From NCBI GenBank assembly GCA_030549205.1, contig JAUKTV010000011.1, positions 496,001 to 560,000 of the forward strand: a DNA stretch of 64,000 bases, read 5' to 3'. Shown one piece after another: positions 44,811 through 56,227 of the stretch. The position numbers and the translations under genes were made by a program. Numbering within the stretch: the first letter of the stretch is position 1; every line of letters begins with the position of its first letter. Source of the DNA: Apiosordaria backusii. Its lineage: Eukaryota; Ascomycota; Sordariomycetes; Sordariales; Lasiosphaeriaceae. Below the pieces are notes generated by a model that did no database searches, was not told the DNA's origin, and saw only the letters and a list, made by a program, of their open reading frames with translations.

Positions 44811-46932
44811 TTACCCAGCAAAAACATCATGCTGCAACTCAATCCCCATCTCCTTCGCCACCTCCCTCATCTTCTCCTCTACCTCATCCTCCATCCCCGC
44901 TCCCCTCCCCAGCAGCTGCTTCACCCGAAAAAACCACCAAACCGCATCGCTCGCCCACAACACCCCCTTAAACACCAAATGCTTCCACGCATTCCTCACC
45001 CGTTCCCTCCAATCCAACCCTTTGTCCTGCCACAAACTCCTGCTCGCCCACACCCCCATAATCTTGATCCTGTTGACCGGTGACCCCATGTTCGCATTGT
45101 TGGCCTGCACAATCCTCATGTTCCTGCTGATAAAAATCAGCTCCTTCGGCCATTTCTCCTCGTCGGCCAGCATGTCCCGGATCCCCTGCTTCATCCTCCT
45201 CTGCATCTCGTAGTTCCTCTCGCTCGCGCTCTTCGCCTTCATTGCTTTCAAGAATTCCTTTTGTACCTTGTTGTCTCCCCCTTCGTACGGTCTCATCAGC
45301 GTGGCGGAGGCAAACATTTCTGCTCCTCTGACTCCCCAGCTCGAGGCAATTTCCGCAATCTTCTTGTTGTCAAACGTCATGAGCGCCTTCCAAAAGGAGG
45401 CGTAGTCATGCCTGAACTGGTCAGACATGTAGACGTACAGCCCGTGATCGATGAGGACCAGTTCGGGCTTGCCGTTTGGTAAGCGCCGGACAAACATGTT
45501 GCCTGGGTGGGGGTCGCAATGGACAACGCCGAATTTGAAAATTTGAGCGGAGAACAAATCGACGATGGTGGTCATTACGTCTTTGGGGGAGACGCCTAGC
45601 CCGCCGGTGCCGCGGGGTCCGCGCCAGGATTGTCGTTCCGGCTTGAGCCATTGCTGATGAGGGTTCTCTCGGAGGGCGCGGTGGAGGGCGGGCATATCGG
45701 GGGATGGGAGTTGTTCACCGTGAACTCCCGGGGAGTAGTTGCCGTAACCGCCTCTCCATGGCCGGGTCAAATCAGATTTGTCGTTGAAGCGGACGCCTTC
45801 AATCCATTCTGTGGTGAGGACACGTTTGGAGCTCAACTCGGGATATACCGGGGGAATATACACCCTCCCCCTGAGACTCGGCTCGGCGTTGATGAGCTCC
45901 CGCATGACTTCCGAATTGCGGGCTTCATTCTCGAAATCCGTCTCAAGCTTCAACCGCTCCGTGACAAAAGGGACCATGGAGTACATTGGCAAGTCAAACC
46001 ACCAAGTATACACCCTCATCACGACCCTGAATCACCATCTGTCAGCACCATCTCCTACCAAAGACGACCAAAAAAAAAACTCACTTAAAAGCCCACAAAT
46101 CCCACCCAATCTGCCTCTCAATCTCCGGCTTCTGAATCTTAACCGCCACCTCCCTCCCATCCGGCAACCTCGCCCAGTGAACCTGAGCCACACTCGCGCT
46201 CGCTCTAGCCGTCTTCTCCATCACCCCCTTCGTCTCATCACCACCCGTAAAACTCACCCCAAATACCTCCTCCACCGACCTCCCCCCAAAATCATCCTTT
46301 ATCACCTTTTCCACCAGCTCCCACTTATCTTGCGGCGCGTCGTCAAACATCCTCGCAAACATCTTTTGAAATTCCGGAGGTAAGACAGCGCTCTGCATAG
46401 CGATCGCCTGGCCTATTTTGAGATATAACCCGCCATTATGCCGTAACAAATCCGACATGCGCTCTGCGCTCCGGCGGTGGAGCTCGGGGATGCCGGTTTT
46501 GCTGCCGATGATGGGGAGGGGGTGAGGTCGGAAGTTGAGTTTATAGTCTGCTGCTACCAACAGGCCGGTGCCAAACGTGCGCAGGGAGCGGGCGATGCCT
46601 GAGGCGTAGATTTGGGAGTCTATTAGATAGCCTGTTCCGATTAGGGCGGAGAGGATGAGGGTGCGGCGGAGCCATTTTTGGGCGCGGGGGTAGGACCTCG
46701 CTGGACGGGGACTCCCGAGTGAGGACGGGGAGGGGGGACGGAGGGGTTCAAAGGGCCCGGAGGAGGGGTGAAGGGGTCGCCGGGAGGGGGGGCTGGTGGT
46801 GAGGGCTCGACGAGGGAAAGTCGAGCGCAGTGATCGAGGAGAGGTTATTGCTGCTCTTGTTGTCGTGATCGTGGCGGAGAGGCAGAAGCGTCGGCTGCTG
46901 GCTGTGCTGCCGGCCAGGCCATGGCGCCACAT
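44811..46932 (-). CDS. MCP2: Mitochondrial ABC1/ADCK-family atypical kinase (Mcp2/Cqd2-like)
   Basis: Two exons (46085-46932, 44811-46026) give 687 residues. The N-terminal 85 residues are Arg/Ser/Ala-rich and fit a mitochondrial presequence; one membrane segment follows (about 90-106, TLILSALIGTGYLIDSQIYA). ADCK hallmarks are all visible: KIGQ at 172-175, the Ala-rich loop ASASVAQVH at 244-252, the ATP-site Lys265 in VAVKIQKP, then VHCDPHPGNMF and LIDHGLYV, which replace the usual kinase catalytic and DFG motifs. Yeast Mcp2 (Cqd2) sits in the inner membrane and affects mitochondrial lipid and coenzyme Q distribution. An insertion after the WIEGVRF block (RPWRGGYGNYSPGVHGEQLP onward) looks lineage-specific. 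The choice of Mcp2 over other ADCK members rests on the overall layout. Confidence 0.92.
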
Positions 46933-49722
46933 GATGCGCTGGATGCGCGGGTGGCCGATATGGCGATGTGGTCTTGTTGTTCGGTTTCAGGTATAGCAAT
47001 CATCAAGCTGTGTCATCCATTGCGTTGTTTATAGAGACAACGAGCGAAAAAGGTGCCGAGATTGTTGAGTTTGTTCGTGAGATCTGTCAATGACGACTGA
47101 CCAGCGAGAAGCCAAGCCCTCGAGTCCCTCCGACTCCGATCGAGCTTGGCCCGCTTTTTGCCGCTCCGCCAACAACTTGCCCCGCGCGGCCCAATGTCTC
47201 CGAGGCCGATCGGGGTTACCAGGCACCGATGGATATCTCCAGCAACACTGCACTCTCCGAGAAGGCAATCCATGTGAACTGTATCCTTGTAAAGTTGGAT
47301 ATTAATTTTATTTTATCAAGACAATCTATGCGCTAACATATCTTCATCTTCATGATCAAGCAAACATCCGCCTGTCCAGTCTATATCTGTTATCACAGAC
47401 ACTAATTCCTTACTTCTAAATCTGCAATCTGGCCGTTCGGTGCTCTCAAAGATGATATAAGCTAACTGTTGCTAACTGACCATACGGATATGTGCTCTGT
47501 TTTCACTCGAGCAGGCTTACGATAATAATTCCTTTTCGTGTAAGCTACATGTGAGCCTGAACTTACCTCGACCACAAGGATCGTGAGAGTTATAGTTAGA
47601 ACACCACCACCGTGCAACAACAGCCCCTTGATACCGCCCGCTGAGAACAAGATCTGGGGATATCAGAGCAGCAGGGATGCCGTGGTGGAGCCGCCTGCAT
47701 CTGAGGTTAAGATGTGGACCTGCCATGAAGCTTGTCTGAAACTAAGATAACGTGGTACCGATAGGGCTGCCCAGTTTCAGTGGCGGCAAAGGTAATCTTT
47801 AACAAGCTGGTGAGATCCTCTTCCTTGTCCTCGAGGGATGCCAGACCGGGTTTACGTGTGCCGGACCATGGATTGAAAACAAGTGACAGCAATGCAACAA
47901 TGTTTGTTGGCAAGAGCTTCTGGATGAAGCTTGGTGAAGCTTGATGGGTGGTCCTTTGGGGTCCAGAAGCAATCACGGATTGTTCGTAGCGGCTGGCCGA
48001 CGTACCAGGTAACATCCAGTCAATACTGTGTACTGTGTAGCCAAATCAGGGCCAACATCCGCAACGGATTGCAACCCTGATTGCTACTACGCAAAAGGAG
48101 TGTGGGAGACAGGTAAAATGAGTGATGAGTGAAGGAATAGGATGCGGGAAATTGATACGACACCAACGGTTGATAAAAGCTCATCGCCGTGACGTTTCTC
48201 TTGCGTGAGGTTACGACTGGACTCTGATTCCCATTCTAGCTCCTACACCTGACTCGCCTGCCGCCCAGCTGATCTGGCTGTGGCATTGTGTTTGCATCAT
48301 GGGCTTTGTTCGGCTGCCAGAAAAGCCTGGCTGTGAGACTCGAGCTGCGTCAGTTACTGAGGCATCTCGTCCAATGATTGCGTTATCCCCGAAGCTCCCG
48401 CAGTGGTGCCACCTGCAAGGACGCCTGGGCTTGTGTTGCTTCCCCGTAATCCTATTTCATGGTTGTGTGCGTCGTCAGTCATACAGAAGCGCGCCATGGG
48501 CCAGTAGCCACATCCAGCAACTCAAAGACGGGAATGACCTTCCTGATCCAGCTCGCGCAACCCAAAGCCATGGAACATGTGTGCCTAGAACCAAAGAGAC
48601 TGACTCACTGCAGGTGAGATTTCTTCGAGAAAAAAGGGGCAGGGAAGCATCGCTCCGAGTCTAAGTTCTAGCTCTTCTCGGGATGCCAAACATTGGGAAC
48701 CGGCGGACGGTGTGGGGGCGTGAGGAATAGCGGATCATGATTCCGGCGGCTTTAGGCTGCTCATAGCGCAGGCCACTGAGTGTAGTGTATTGACAGCTGA
48801 GTCTGTGGCGAGATGCTTGTGGTATGATCAGTTAACAATTGCACCGTGTAAAGATACACAAACCTGTTGTGGAGTGTTTGTCAGTCATCGGATTAGGTCA
48901 GTCCATGCATTGACGACATTGATGAAGGCCAAGGTTCCTCCTTCGAGCTCCGAGGCTGGGACTGGTATCGGACACAGACGAGCAGGTGTTCCAAGTTTTC
49001 AGAGAAAGCAAGCACATCGTAATTTCATGTGTATCGCATCGGGAGTGGAATGTGTTGAAGATTCTTTGGTGGTAATTACGCAGAAGCTGCGCCTCGAAGC
49101 GAGGTACGGTGGGGACATCCCAGCCAAGAGCTGTCCACGGGTGCGTGCTCGCTGTTCCCCACATGCTTGCAGTGGACGAGTGGCCCAGGCTCGACCCCCG
49201 AACGATTTCCCCACCCGCCATTTCCTGATTCCAATTGCACTCCCCGTCACCTCAACCAGTGCTTCGCATCGCGTGTGTGTATAAAGCGTCGTCACCAATG
49301 TCAATGCATTCCCTTTGTTGGGAAATCGCAAATTGAATCGACTCCAGATCTCGAATTACATCCCTTGAATAAGAAAAAAACTGCTGGACGGAACATCAAG
49401 CGCCGTGACGACGACGACTTGCTGGACTCCGCCAAATGAACTGTCGACAACAATGAGCGCGAGATAAACGAAATCGCAAACACCAAACCTGTTTTTTCCC
49501 TCACAACACAGCATACGTTCGCTTCAGTCTCGATCAATTCTTTGCATGTATCCAGCCGACCGTATGCGCATACGATCCTTAAAAATTACACTCCCTTAAG
49601 TCACTCAAACTCGACAATCCGACGGAGGAATCGAGCCTTTCTGACCTGCCGCGTCTTGACGGCGCTGGCAATCTCTCTTTACACTACCTTTACGGCCACC
49701 CTGCGCAGGGCTTCCGGTCAAC
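46933..49722. other. Intergenic: MCP2 and palI divergent upstream regions
   Basis: 2.8 kb between divergent genes. No gene is firmly supported. A minus-strand ATG frame at 47707-48015 reads protein-like in part and is listed separately. The C/T-rich stretch 49590-49720 is the likely palI leader. Confidence 0.5.
47707..48015 (-). CDS. Small open reading frame of uncertain status, 102 aa
   Basis: Starts with a true ATG at 48015 and ends at 47707. The middle reads protein-like (SPSFIQKLLPTNIVALLSLV, then DLTSLLKITFAATETGQPYR). I do not recognise it. A GTACGT immediately after its fourth codon resembles a splice donor, so it may be part of a spliced gene, a relic, or chance. Confidence 0.2.
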   Translation of the reverse strand: MLPGTSASRYEQSVIASGPQRTTHQASPSFIQKLLPTNIVALLSLVFNPWSGTRKPGLASLEDKEEDLTSLLKITFAATETGQPYRYHVILVSDKLHGRSTS

Positions 49723-51918
49723 ATGCTGCGACCTGCGACACCATTGTCGATACTGCTCTTTGTGGCATTCTGCCTGCTCCTCCTCTCCTCTCTGTCGGCC
49801 CCCATTATTAGCGCTATTCCGCTGGGTCAGTGGGAGGGGGTTGATTTTGGAGTGTTTGGTTTCTGCAACCGCGGTAGCTGCACCCCCATAGAGATTGGCT
49901 ACGATGTTCGTAAGTGTTATCATAACTAATTATTGTTAGTTGTGTTGCGATTACTGACCAGCTCTGTTCAGGTCAACTCATGTCTGAAGACTTCGACATC
50001 CCTGCGGGGACGAGAACTACCTTGACCACTCTACTCATCATCCACCCAGTCGCCGCGCTCCTGACGCTGATCATGTTCGTCTTGGCTGTGGTCGCCCACT
50101 TGCATAGCCCATCTCACTCGGGTCGATACCTGCTTGCGTTGTTTATCTTTGGGATCTTCACCTTCCTTGTCTGCCTCTTGAGCTTCCTGGTCGATGTATT
50201 GCTCTTCGTGCCGCATATGGCATGGGGCTCATACATTGTTCTTGCCGCGACCATTTTGGTTGCCATCAGCGGGCTGGTTTCGTGTGCTATGCGTAGGACA
50301 ATCGTCAGCAGGAAAGCCAGAAAGAAGCGCATCGCTGAGAATGCTGAGATGAGTGGAGAGAACTACTATAATCGGCAGTTACAACAAGTTCCTCCGGTGT
50401 CCACTAGTCCTGTACCCCAGCAGCCTACTGTTCCGATGCTTAGCGGCGCCAACGGTAGACCGGACGCTCTTCCCGAGTTTGCTTCGTTCGAGAGGAAAGA
50501 TGACCGAAGCAGTGATGAGAGAGTGCCCCTCACCTCAATGAGCCCTGCTGATCGATCCCCAAACAACAATTACACGACAGATGGCTCGACTACTTATGTC
50601 AATGACATGGGCACAAATCCTTCAGATATCGCGGTACCGCGGTCCTTCACGAATACCCCCGGGTCTCGGGGTTATGGTGATCCGTCGCCTGGCCCTGATG
50701 GGTATCTCATGAACGCACCCTCTTATGAAAGGATGAATTCTAGAGGGAGAGGCGGAGGACCACCAGGAGGTTACAGGGGACGGGGAGGATATGCTGGACC
50801 TGGCCGAGGTGGTTATAATGGGGGTTACGGTCCGCAAGGCCGTGGAGGGTACGGCACACCGCCGAGTGTTAGGGGAGGATATGGCCCACCACCCCGTGGT
50901 GGTGGCGGACGCCCTCCGCCAAGCTACCAGGGGACTCCCGGTCCCTATGACAGAAGACCATCGCCCGCAGGTCCGTACGGTCCAGGGCCTGGGCCGTATG
51001 ACGCTCGGCAGCCATCTCCAGGTCCGCCATCCGCTCCTGGATATATGAACCGGTCTGCTTCTAATGGTTCCGCTGGAGGCTATAATGCCTACAATCCCGG
51101 CAACCGTGAGAGCCTCCCAAGAGCCGAGTCGCCACCGCCACTTCCGGGTATCGACGATGGCATTCCCAGCCAAGCAGTAGAAATGGATGCGACGGGCAGC
51201 AACCGTGGGGTTGGACAATATGGAATCCGGGACAGTGATTCTGATGTTGCAGGCATGCTCGCCATGCAGCAGGCGAGGCTGTCGCCAGGGCCCAGACATG
51301 ATACGTACATCAGCGATACCAGCACGTACAGTCAAGATGAGTATGTTGCGCCTCTATGTGAACATATCTTTCCCGCGACATTATCATCGCTAACTCCTGT
51401 GTCCTAGCAATACCTACGTATCCCCAAGACAAGGCTGGAACCAAAACCCTGTCAGGACCCCCTCACCCTTGACGGCGGTTTCCACTCGGCCCCCAGTTGA
51501 ACTAAGAGGAAGTCCTGGCCCCAATCTTCAGCCCCCACCACCACAACTCCAACAAACAAACCCAGGGCTAGGACCAGCCGCTGGTGAGTACTACGAAGAC
51601 GTGGACCCTCGCTTCGCCGAGCCTGCTCCTCCAGCCAGTAATTACTCCAGACCCAGAACACCTCCTCTGCAGCCCCTACAGTTGGCTAACTCATACGAGG
51701 AAATTCCCCAGGGCGCACGCAGCCCGGCCGAATCTGAGCGATCTAACTTTACGTCTGTTTCCCAGCGGGGCATCAACCCTCGATGGCAACCGCCACCAGA
51801 AATGCCACAGATAATACCCCGACGACGAGTCGGGAACAATTTCCGACCTACCGATATACTTCTTAATTCCAACCCTGATTTTGAGTTACCCACGACGGGT
51901 GGTAATCAGCCAAGATGA
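49723..51918 (+). CDS. palI: pH-response regulator PalI/Rim9
   Basis: Three exons (49723-49909, 49972-51340, 51408-51918) give 688 residues. Four hydrophobic segments fit the SUR7/PalI family: about residues 8-30, 78-100, 108-130 and 138-160. The extracellular loop after the first carries FGVFGFCNRGSC, the family's paired cysteines. The long cytosolic tail is Gly/Pro/Arg-rich with RGG-like repeats (RGRGGGPPGGYRGRGGY) and later Pro-rich stretches, ending NFRPTDILLNSNPDFELP. PalI works at the plasma membrane with PalH in the alkaline-pH signalling route that activates PacC; it is thought to help PalH localise. The long disordered tail is typical of filamentous fungi and absent from yeast Rim9. 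Confidence 0.93.
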
Positions 51919-52951
51919 GAGGAGAGGAGAGGGGGAAGTAGGAGGAAGCAAGAGGTGGCTATTATGATACCCAGAAGCTCATAAGGATTTTTGAACTCCT
52001 AACACACAACAGCAAAACAACAAATAACCAACCACAGGGAAATTGCCTGCGTCTTTTTTTTTTTTTTTGTTGTAGGGCAAGTTTCGCTTTTTTGTGGTGT
52101 GGTCTTGTATGACCAAAGTACAGTACTCTCGACCCAAGCACATAGGATCCCTTTTTTTTCCCGGTTCTGTTCCTTTTTCTTCTATGTTTCTCACCTCCCT
52201 CAGGTGGGTGAGCAATGGTCGAGCTTCAACGGACATTTGTTCGTCTCGCATTTTTCTTTTTTATATATTATAGCTGTTCTTTTCGGGGGCGGATGGGGGG
52301 CACAAGCTTAGTATAGCTTCTTCACTGTTGTCTTTTGTTAAGGTTATATATATATGCACTGTAAGGGATAGGTAATTAAATCAGCGAAAGGGGTTGAGTG
52401 TCAAAACAGATCCCTACAGGGAAAGGAAGGATGAAGGTGAGACAAAAAGGAGGGGAGAAAAAAGAGGGGGTGGGGGGAGGGGGGGGTAGCTTGATGGCAT
52501 TAGCTAGCAGCGAGCAGCATCATCATATCCTGAAATGCCAAAAAAATGAAGTAGCTTTTACACGTGTGAGCCCCTGTGGCAGTTTTGACACGAATATTTT
52601 TGGAGATCCCAGCGCCCTTTTTAATTTGCGTTGCCCACTTTCTGTTCAAGCATGCGCATACATACATTGCTTTATAGGTCTCTCTATTTCATGAGGGGAG
52701 CGTCGTATGTATGTACCTTGCAAGACAACTGAGAGTCAGTTCCCCCCTGATAACTCGTGACAACAATCCACTCGAAAACATGAAGCATATGTAATACCCC
52801 AGAGCCCGATCGACAGTTGACTGACCTGAATCATATGTCGCTCTAATTTTGTGTAACCCGCTAATACCTGCCGTCTAGGGTAGATATATATACACCAGCA
52901 GTGATAAAAATAGGTAGTGTGTACGTACAAAAAGTCCATGCCAACAGCTCC
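51919..52951. other. Intergenic: palI 3' region
   Basis: About 1 kb. It contains a 15-T run at 52054-52068, a purine-rich stretch near 52425-52490, and AT dinucleotides near 52345 and 52890. No gene is seen. Confidence 0.55.
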
Positions 52952-53336
52952 TCAATCCGTCGTCGTCTCCAAAGCATGTTTCACTTCATTCCATCTCTTC
53001 ACGGTCCATTCAAGCTCTTTTTTGAGCGTTTCCTTCATGTCCCCATCCCAGAGTAGAGCAATCAGCTCTTCCAATTCTAGTTTTCTTCTGCCCAGCAATA
53101 CCAATTCGTCCATAAGCAGTCCCACATTGTCTTGACTTTCCAGTTGAGCAAGTCCCATTTTGCTTGCTGTCCACAGTTCTTTGATCAATCCCACTTAGTT
53201 TCAGACTAAATGGGGCTTCCTCCAAAAACTCTGTCATCGGGCTTTGATCCCCCGACCTAGGCTCGTATTTGTTTTTTGCGTGTCTCCTTTTGTCGAGGAC
53301 CTTCCTTATCTTGTTCTTTTGGTCCGCCGTCTTGTC
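52952..53336 (-). pseudogene. Coding-like extension downstream of the zinc-finger gene, broken by a stop and a frame change
   Basis: Directly after the zinc-finger stop codon (TAG at 53337-53339) the same frame stays open for about 47 codons: DKTADQKNKIRKVLDKRRHA, then MTEFLEEAPFSLKL. At about 53195 the protein-like signal moves to the +1 frame, GLIKELWTASKMGLAQL, and runs to a stop at 52952 through a strongly helical, Leu/Glu-rich stretch (DELVLLGRRKLELEELIALL). Both parts look coding. Explanations: an unmodelled intron or two, a decayed former C-terminus, a separate downstream gene, recoding, or sequence errors. I cannot decide among these from the window. Confidence 0.35.
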
Positions 53337-54866
53337 CTACTCTTCCAACCGCACACCACCATTCCTGACCTCCCAGTCCTTAACCGCGTCTGCCAGGGGA
53401 ATGGTGAGGCTTTCGATATCGACATCTTCCGAGTGACCATCAATCTTCATCCGATCATCGCCGTTAGCGGCTCCAAGGTGCATCTTTTCGTGGTGTTGTG
53501 AGTAATGAGCATGGGCGCAAGCCGGGGAGCACCAGGCTGTAGGCTTTTTGAGATTGACAAGACATTCCTTGCAGAACAGAAGGTCGGCAGGAGTGGGGAG
53601 AGGATCTGTCATTTCAATGTCGTCGTCGTGTTGGGTATGGTTGCTGAGTGAGTGTCGTGGTGATGGGTTCCTGGCGGCGTGGACACAAGAAGAGCCCGAG
53701 GAGCAATAGTGAGATTTGAGGTGGGTTGGCTAATGAGGGACATGGTTAGTACATTGGATAGAAGAGGAAGAGACAAGAAAAGGTGGACTCACATATCCCT
53801 CACTTAAACATTCATGCGAGCAGTAGACAATCTTCTCTGCGCCCTCGACTTCATATCCAACAAGGAGGATACAGAAGGTGCAAACTTTGAAGGCACTCGG
53901 GTTGACAGATTTGTGACACACCGAGCACGGAGGCAGGTTATATAGCTCTTCAGGAACCACGCTCTTCCGCTGCTCAGCTAGTCGCTTCTTGTTCGCTGCT
54001 TTTTTGGCCTTTTCCAGGGCTAAAGCAGACTGCGCTCTCTTGAGCTCCGCCAGCCTTGTCTTGACCTTTTCGATTTGCTCCTGGGTGCTCGAGGCGTGTT
54101 GTCGTTCTCCCAGAATCTTGTCCTTGACTTCCTCCATGCTGGCATGGTCCTGCGAGAGCATGTTGTAGAACTTCTTGTGGGTCTCAGGTACCTCACCACT
54201 CTGACCGTCCTCTGTTGACGGTGAGGGTGTCATGAAAAAGGCTTCTCGGAGCACCTCAACTCTCTCTGCGTGGTTCATGGCTGCAAGGAGTTTCTCGGGT
54301 AGATCGCTTGCTGGTAGGCTTTCGTTACCGACCAACTTCTTCAACGAGGCGGACACAAGTGCCGTGAGGTCCTCAATCGGGGCTGACCCCGCGGTGAACT
54401 CCTCCAGCTTTTCGGCGATAGCCATCTTGTCCTCGCCCTCCACCATGGATCTCAGTCCCAGGGTAGTCAGATTGTCAACATACCAACGCTCCTTTTCTTT
54501 TCTCACATGTTCGTGAATAAGCCGAGGGTGGATCTTGTACTGCTTTGCCTGATCTATGAGGTCTACCAGCTTTACGAGGAAAGAAGGCGGGGTGGATGTG
54601 AACCAGTCACCTTGATGTGAGAGTGAAGGGTCTTTCAGTAAGTCTGCTGGGGGGTTGCTGAAATATCGGGCCTTGTAGAGGTCTAGGATACTACCATAAC
54701 AGGATGGACAGCCTATCAGAGCGTCGTGGGGTGTTGCATCATTTCCGTTCTGGGCATTGTTGGTGACATGAGTGGTCTGATGAATTTGGTGTATCTTGGA
54801 AGCTTCGGAGGCAAAACGGGCGTCCTGAGCAGCGGCAAGAGCGCATTGAAGGAGTCTGCCCGTCAT
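53337..54866 (-). CDS. MYND-like zinc-finger protein
   Basis: Two exons (53793-54866, 53337-53729, intron 63 nt) give 488 residues. The ATG at 54866 opens MTGRLLQCALAAAQDA. An early Cys pair is CPSC. A long helical, charged region with coiled-coil character follows (about 230-310, ending in Lys/Ala-rich AKKAANKKRLAEQRK). From about residue 314 a treble-clef pattern appears: CSVC, CTFC, YCSHEC, and, across the splice, PTHLKSHYC, resembling a MYND finger. A second Cys/His cluster follows: FCKEC, WCSPAC, HYSQHHEKMH. MYND fingers bind short proline-rich peptides of partner proteins. I do not recognise the full-length family. It shares a 619-bp divergent promoter with SF3b5. Confidence 0.8.
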
Positions 54867-55485
54867 GGCTCAGGGAGGGGAGCTTGGGGCCCAATCCCGA
54901 CGCGGCCTCTTAATTGTTAGATGAGGGCCTGAGGGCCTGAGTGGTCAGATGTGTACGTGTAACGCCGATGGTGCGATTGATTGACTGAGACAGTGATGCG
55001 TGTCCTGCACAAGCTGCGCCAGGTGGGATGGATCTGGTGTCGCGGTCGAACTGCTGGTGAGAATGGGACTTGTCAATGTCGTGTGTTGCTAAGATTGAGA
55101 TAATTCTGTGCCACAGTTGGAAGAGTGCGTGACAATAACCTTGGTGACCTTATGATGGGTAGTTTTGCTGATATGAAGCGAGGGTGTAAACTGACTTGAA
55201 TATATTTGTTGAATGTGGACGGAATTGGTGTCCAGGTGAGAGAGCTTCCCAACAAGGTGAGATCGCTCCCGCAACCGCTCCACACCTGGAAATGCCAAGC
55301 CTGCCGTGGGACCTGCCCGTGTCAACCCCTGCGCTTTCCAGAACTTGGCTTGTCTTTGGCTTGTCTTGGCAGGCGCGCCGCGCAAAGGTTAGAATGAACG
55401 AGGCGCATCGGAATCTTTTGAAAGAGCAATCCGCTTTCCCGTCAATTCATTCAGCAAACAGCGACACCAAACTAAGTGCGCGAAT
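54867..55485. promoter_or_regulatory. Divergent promoter region, zinc-finger gene and SF3b5
   Basis: 619 bp between two start codons on opposite strands. No coding sequence or strong motif seen. Confidence 0.45.
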
Positions 55486-55896
55486 ATGGCAAGTTATTAT
55501 CAATGTCGGGAGCGCCTCAAAGTTCATTCATTAACCAACCGCCTGTAATATATAGGCCGACAAACTCCGTACCCAACAAGAGCTCGAGCGGCTGCAGGCC
55601 AAATACCTCGGTACAGGACACCCAGATACGACGAGTTGGGAGTGGAAATCCAACATTCACCGCGACACGTACTCGAGCATCGTCGGCCACCCACCACTTT
55701 TGTCATACATTGCGCTGGCAACTAACGAGTCGGTCACGAAAGTCCGCGCGGAGATGATCAGGGTATGTAACCCCTGATTTTGCCCCAAACACCAGAACAA
55801 ACAGAGTGTGTGCTGATATAGTTAATATAGAAAATGATACAGCCCATCGGGCCGCCACCAATGAGGGAGGAGGATACGTTCATGGTTGGACAGTAG
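55486..55896 (+). CDS. SF3B5: Splicing factor SF3b subunit 5 (SF3b10), U2 snRNP
   Basis: Three exons: 55486-55488 (the ATG alone), 55556-55762 and 55831-55896, giving 91 residues against 86 in human SF3B5. The protein reads MADKLRTQQELERLQAKYLG, then TGHPDTTSWEWKSNIHRDTY, GHPPLLSYIALA and, after the last splice, RKMIQPIGPPP. These match the family throughout. It is a small core subunit of the SF3b complex, which helps U2 snRNP hold the branch site. The first intron begins GCAAGT instead of GT, ends ATATAG and has a TTAAC branch-like site about 22 nt before the acceptor. Without this splice the ATG frame stops after 20 codons, and no GT-type donor supplies the expected M-A-D start. The exons are too short to be found by simple open-frame scanning. 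Confidence 0.9.
55489..55555 (+). other. GC-AG intron immediately after the SF3b5 start codon
   Basis: 67-nt intron with donor GCAAGT and acceptor ATATAG. The donor matches the known GC-AG consensus, in which the other donor positions compensate for the C. Its use is inferred from the conserved protein start. Confidence 0.75.
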
Positions 55897-56227
55897 AGCT
55901 GAGTGTGCTTGACAGAATCCGGGGATGCGCATTTTTCCACAGGGCAGTTTTACAACATGTCGACAAGGCAAACACGCAAGGAGAAGCAGGCCGAGAATGT
56001 TGATTAATGAGGCCGAACGCGCAGCGTGTCGCTTTTCTAGCCTGTTCAGGGCTGCTATTAGCAGCATAGGAGGATGCCTCCCCGCTTGGAAAACCAAGTA
56101 CAAACGTTCCACGAGGACGCAAGACAGCCGCCCATCCATCCCTGGAGCTAGCAAATATCCATATAGTAGATCCCACAATGATACCCCTTCAACACCAAAC
56201 GCCTTTTCATAGTCATCTTCGTGATCG
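55897..56227. other. Short convergent gap
   Basis: 331 bp between the stop codons of SF3b5 and the Nse3 gene. Nothing recognised; the two transcripts may overlap at their 3' ends. Confidence 0.5.

Noticed and set aside
48928..49128. Two GCCAAG hexamers upstream of palI, the PacC core site
   Set aside because: A degenerate hexamer is expected about this often by chance, so it gives no support for PacC control.
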